DNA from: Pseudomonadota bacterium | Lineage (GTDB): Bacteria > Pseudomonadota > Alphaproteobacteria > Acetobacterales > Acetobacteraceae | DNA length: 44,074 bases | Reading direction: 5' to 3' | Assembly (NCBI GenBank): GCA_019351895.1 | Contig: JABBOH010000017.1 | Location: 49,974 to 94,047 of the forward strand | In this document: piece by piece, positions 41,947 to 44,074 of the stretch | Layout: every line of letters starts with the position of its first letter | Numbering within the stretch: the stretch's first letter is position 1 | Translations under genes and position numbers: made by a program | The notes under the pieces: generated by a model | What the model saw: only the letters and a program-made list of their open reading frames with translations | What the model was told of the DNA's origin: nothing | Databases searched by the model: none

Positions 41947-42833
41947 CCCGCCTTCGCCTCGCCCTGGCGCAATATCCCGTGGAGAAGCTTGCGGGCATCG
42001 AGGATTTCGAGGTCAAGCTCGACGCCATCCTCAGCGCCGCAGGGCAGGACGGGGCCGATCTTCTGGTGCTGCCCGAATACGCGGTGATGGAACTGGCCTC
42101 TGCCTTCACGCACCCTGCCGCCCAGGATGCGGCCGACGCGGTCGCGGAGCGCGACGCGATCGTCGAGCGCGCCGATGTCATCGTCGAGGTGATGCGCGAG
42201 GCCGCTCGCCGCCACCGCATCTGGCTGCTCGGCGGTTCTGTGCCGATGCTTCGGGATGGCGCCGTGCGCAATCGCGCGCCCCTGATCTCGGCCCAGGGTC
42301 GCGTGGCTTTCCAGGAGAAGCGGGTCATGACCCGGTTCGAGACCGAGCAGTGGCAGGTCTCGGCGGGGGATGAGCCCGTCGTGTTCGACACGCCCTGGGG
42401 CCGGATCGGCATCGCCATCTGCTACGACGTGGAGTTCCCGATGCTGGCGCGCGCGCAGGTCGAGGCAGGGGCGTGGCTCATCCTCGCGCCGTCCTGCACC
42501 GACACGCTCTGGGGCTTCAACCGGGTGCATATCTCCGCCCGAGCGCGGGCTATCGAAAACCAGTGCTTCGTCGCCATTGCGCCGACCGTGGGCGATGCGC
42601 CGTGGTCGGCGACCCTCGACCGCAACCGCGGCTATGCCGGCGTCTTCGGCCCCTGCGACCGGGGCTTTCCGGAGGACGGCGTCATCGCTCGCGGCCAGAT
42701 GGATGAGCCGGGCCTCGTCTTCGCGGAGCTTGACCCCGCATTGCTGGAGGCGGTGCGCCAGGACGGCGGGGTTCGCAACCACCGGGATTGGCCGGCCCAT
42801 CCGGCAGGCTGCCGCAACGCCACGCCTGCATGA
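41943..42833 (+). CDS. Carbon-nitrogen hydrolase (nitrilase superfamily)
   Basis: This is a 296-residue cytoplasmic amidase-type enzyme with the Glu-Lys-Cys triad: Glu45 (LVLPEYAVME), Lys126 (FQEKRVMTRF) and Cys160 (AICYDVEFP). Other marks are HISARARAIENQCFVAIAP and TLWGFNR. It hydrolyses a C-N bond in an amide, ureide or nitrile; the substrate is unknown. Translation starts at ATG 41943 inside the GNAT stop. The stop TGA (42831-42833) is shared with the first of two tiny open frames that lead to lpxB. The frame extends upstream to 41727 as a GNAT shadow, which I reject. Confidence 0.88.
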   Translation: MTRLRLALAQYPVEKLAGIEDFEVKLDAILSAAGQDGADLLVLPEYAVMELASAFTHPAAQDAADAVAERDAIVERADVIVEVMREAARRHRIWLLGGSVPMLRDGAVRNRAPLISAQGRVAFQEKRVMTRFETEQWQVSAGDEPVVFDTPWGRIGIAICYDVEFPMLARAQVEAGAWLILAPSCTDTLWGFNRVHISARARAIENQCFVAIAPTVGDAPWSATLDRNRGYAGVFGPCDRGFPEDGVIARGQMDEPGLVFAELDPALLEAVRQDGGVRNHRDWPAHPAGCRNATPA

Positions 42834-42867
42834 TCGACGACCCGGCATGAGCGCCAGCCCGGCATGA
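42830..42867 (+). other. Chained six-codon open frames linking nitrilase to lpxB
   Basis: ATG 42830 (inside the nitrilase stop) opens MIDDPA and stops at TGA 42848-42850. ATG 42847 (inside that stop) opens MSASPA and stops at TGA 42865-42867. ATG 42864 (inside that stop) is the lpxB start. All three junctions are ATGA. The chain would let a ribosome move by stop-and-restart without leaving the mRNA. The second frame lies in a 17-bp tandem duplication. Confidence 0.6.
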
Positions 42868-42874
42868 GCGCAAG
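42841..42874 (+). repeat. 17-bp tandem duplication over the lpxB start
   Basis: Units 42841-42857 and 42858-42874 (CCCGGCATGAGCGCCAG) differ at one base, and a third partial copy (CCCGGC) follows. Because 17 is not a multiple of three, the duplicated ATG is out of frame with lpxB and produces the small MSASPA frame instead of a longer N-terminus. Confidence 0.85.
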
Positions 42875-44030
42875 CCCGGCGCTCGTCTACATCGTGGCGG
42901 GCGAGGCGAGCGGCGACGTGCTCGGCGCGCGGCTCATGCACGCGATGCGCGCCCAGCGTCCCGACCTCGCCTTCGCGGGTATCGGCGGCCCACGCATGGC
43001 GGAGGAGGGGCTGCACAGTCTCTTTCCCATGCACGAACTGGCGCTCATGGGTCTGGCCGAGGTGCTGCCCAAAATCCGCCAACTCAAGCGGCGGATGGAG
43101 GAAACGGTCGCGGACATCGCGGCCCGTCGCCCGGGCGTCGTGGTGACCATCGACAGCCCAGGATTTGCGCTCAGGCTGCTGCGGCGGATCGCGCCGCTCG
43201 GCCTGCGGCGCGTGCATTACGTGGCGCCCCAGGTCTGGGCGTGGCGCGAGAGCCGCGTGCGACATTATCCGGGGCTCTGGGACCGGCTGCTCTGCCTGCT
43301 GCCCTTCGAGCCGGCGTTCTTCGCGGGGCACGGCCTCGCGGCGGATTTCGTCGGCCATCCGGTGCTGGAGTCGGGCGCGGAGACGGGCGATGCCGCGCGG
43401 TTCCGCGCCGCCCACGGCATCGCGCCCGAGGCCATGCCCGTCATCCTGATGCCCGGCAGCCGCGTCACCGAGATCAACCGCCTCATGCCGATCTTCGCCG
43501 AAACGCTCCGCCGTCTGGAGGCGCGCTTCCCCAACCTCGTGCCGGTCATGCCCATCGCCGCTGCGATCGAGCCGCGCGTGCTGGCCGCGCTGGACGGCTG
43601 GCCGCGCAAGCCGATCCTGGTGACCGACGTGGTGGGGAAGCACGATGCCTTCGCCGCCGCGCGGGTGGCGCTGACGAAATCGGGCACCTCAACGCTGGAG
43701 CTTGCGCTCGCGGGCGTGCCAATGGTGGTGGCCTACCGCGTCAACCCGATCACGGCGGCCATCGTGCGCCGCGTCGTGAAAGTCTCCTACGCCGCGATGG
43801 TCAACCTGCTGGCGGGGCGGGAGGTCGTGCCTGAACTGATCCAGCAGCACTGCACGCCCGAGCGTCTGGCGGCCGAGGTGGCGCGGCTGATCGAGACGCC
43901 GGTGGCTGCCGAGGCGCAGCGTGCCGCCTTCGCGGAGGTGATGGAGGGTCTTCGGCCGCCGCAGGGGCTGCCGTCGGAGGCGGCGGCCGCTGCCGTGCTG
44001 GCTTTGCTGGACACCCGCACCGAGGCATAG
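42864..44030 (+). CDS. lpxB: Lipid-A-disaccharide synthase
   Basis: This 388-residue GT19 glycosyltransferase joins UDP-2,3-diacyl-glucosamine and lipid X to give the tetraacyl-disaccharide 1-phosphate of lipid A at the cytoplasmic face of the inner membrane. Marks are YIVAGEASGDVLGARLM, AGIGGPRMAEEG, MGLAEVLPKI, VVTIDSPGF, HYVAPQVWAWRESR, LPFEPAFF, FVGHPVLE, LMPGSRVTEINR and LTKSGTSTLELALAGVPMVVAYR. The length is close to the family norm. It is usually encoded behind lpxD-fabZ-lpxA(-lpxI); here it follows the GNAT and nitrilase genes and none of those partners is present. Its ATG overlaps the stop of a six-codon frame, so translation is probably coupled upstream. Confidence 0.96.
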   Translation: MSASPALVYIVAGEASGDVLGARLMHAMRAQRPDLAFAGIGGPRMAEEGLHSLFPMHELALMGLAEVLPKIRQLKRRMEETVADIAARRPGVVVTIDSPGFALRLLRRIAPLGLRRVHYVAPQVWAWRESRVRHYPGLWDRLLCLLPFEPAFFAGHGLAADFVGHPVLESGAETGDAARFRAAHGIAPEAMPVILMPGSRVTEINRLMPIFAETLRRLEARFPNLVPVMPIAAAIEPRVLAALDGWPRKPILVTDVVGKHDAFAAARVALTKSGTSTLELALAGVPMVVAYRVNPITAAIVRRVVKVSYAAMVNLLAGREVVPELIQQHCTPERLAAEVARLIETPVAAEAQRAAFAEVMEGLRPPQGLPSEAAAAAVLALLDTRTEA

Positions 44031-44042
44031 GAACGTCAGCAC

Positions 44043-44074
44043 GTGACGAGCCCGGACATGATCTACACGCGCGA
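44043..44074 (+). CDS. Possible gene start cut by window edge
   Basis: GTG 44043 opens a frame reading MTSPDMIYTR to the window end, 12 nt after the lpxB stop on the same strand. The short residue run is not enough to name a family. Confidence 0.25.
   Translation, partial: MTSPDMIYTR

Noticed and set aside
44043-44074. Naming the gene at the right edge from its first ten residues
   Set aside because: MTSPDMIYTR faintly recalls the start of PuuE-type deacetylases, but ten residues cannot support a family call.

Overview
This window is GC-rich, densely coding DNA from a Gram-negative alphaproteobacterium. The evidence is an lpxB gene, a Rhizobium-type rhamnose locus (DeoR regulator, ABC importer with RhaK and RhaU, plus divergent rhaD and rhaI), GTG and TTG starts, and frequent 4-nt gene overlaps. 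A member of the Hyphomicrobiales or Rhodospirillales is plausible, but I cannot name the genus. I saw no tRNA, rRNA, CRISPR array, insertion sequence or integrase.

Region A (1-2898) holds a secreted protein cut by the left edge, a DUF2147 secreted protein and a MATE-family exporter.

Region B (2914-15168, all minus strand) is the most unusual part. A type I secretion ABC transporter and HlyD adaptor are followed by a Sel1-repeat protein, a 1006-residue TPR/GT2/GT4 fusion, a 336-residue uncharacterised protein, a GT4 glycosyltransferase and a protein O-heptosyltransferase of the TibC/Aah (BAHT) family with its four-cysteine iron site. It reads as a glycosylate-and-secrete locus in which heptosylation is paired with type I secretion instead of an autotransporter. 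The cargo is not in the window. A good sigma70-like promoter lies ahead of the transporter, and a perfect 16-bp hairpin separates the transport genes from the glycosylation genes.

Region C (15419-24427) is a mixed block: an M20 allantoate/N-carbamoyl amino-acid hydrolase, an orphan EF-G with a clear terminator, an OafA-like membrane acyltransferase, and a PaoABC-type molybdenum aldehyde oxidoreductase operon.

Region D (24593-39050) is an L-rhamnose catabolic locus. On the plus strand are rhaR, the importer rhaS-T-P-Q, mutarotase rhaU and kinase rhaK. On the minus strand are rhaD, rhaI, an FAH-family hydrolase and lutA-B-C. The bifunctional RhaD should give DHAP plus lactaldehyde and then L-lactate, which LutABC can oxidise to pyruvate, so the locus covers rhamnose from uptake to central metabolism. 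A CCGTCAAG-N15-CTTGACGG palindrome between the two arms is a candidate RhaR operator.

Region E (39053-44074) has epmA (EF-P lysylation) 2 nt after rhaK, a convergent GST, then a tight run of lipoprotein, GNAT acetyltransferase, nitrilase-family amidohydrolase and lpxB. The nitrilase-lpxB junction contains two six-codon open frames chained by ATGA overlaps, one of them apparently made by a 17-bp tandem duplication.
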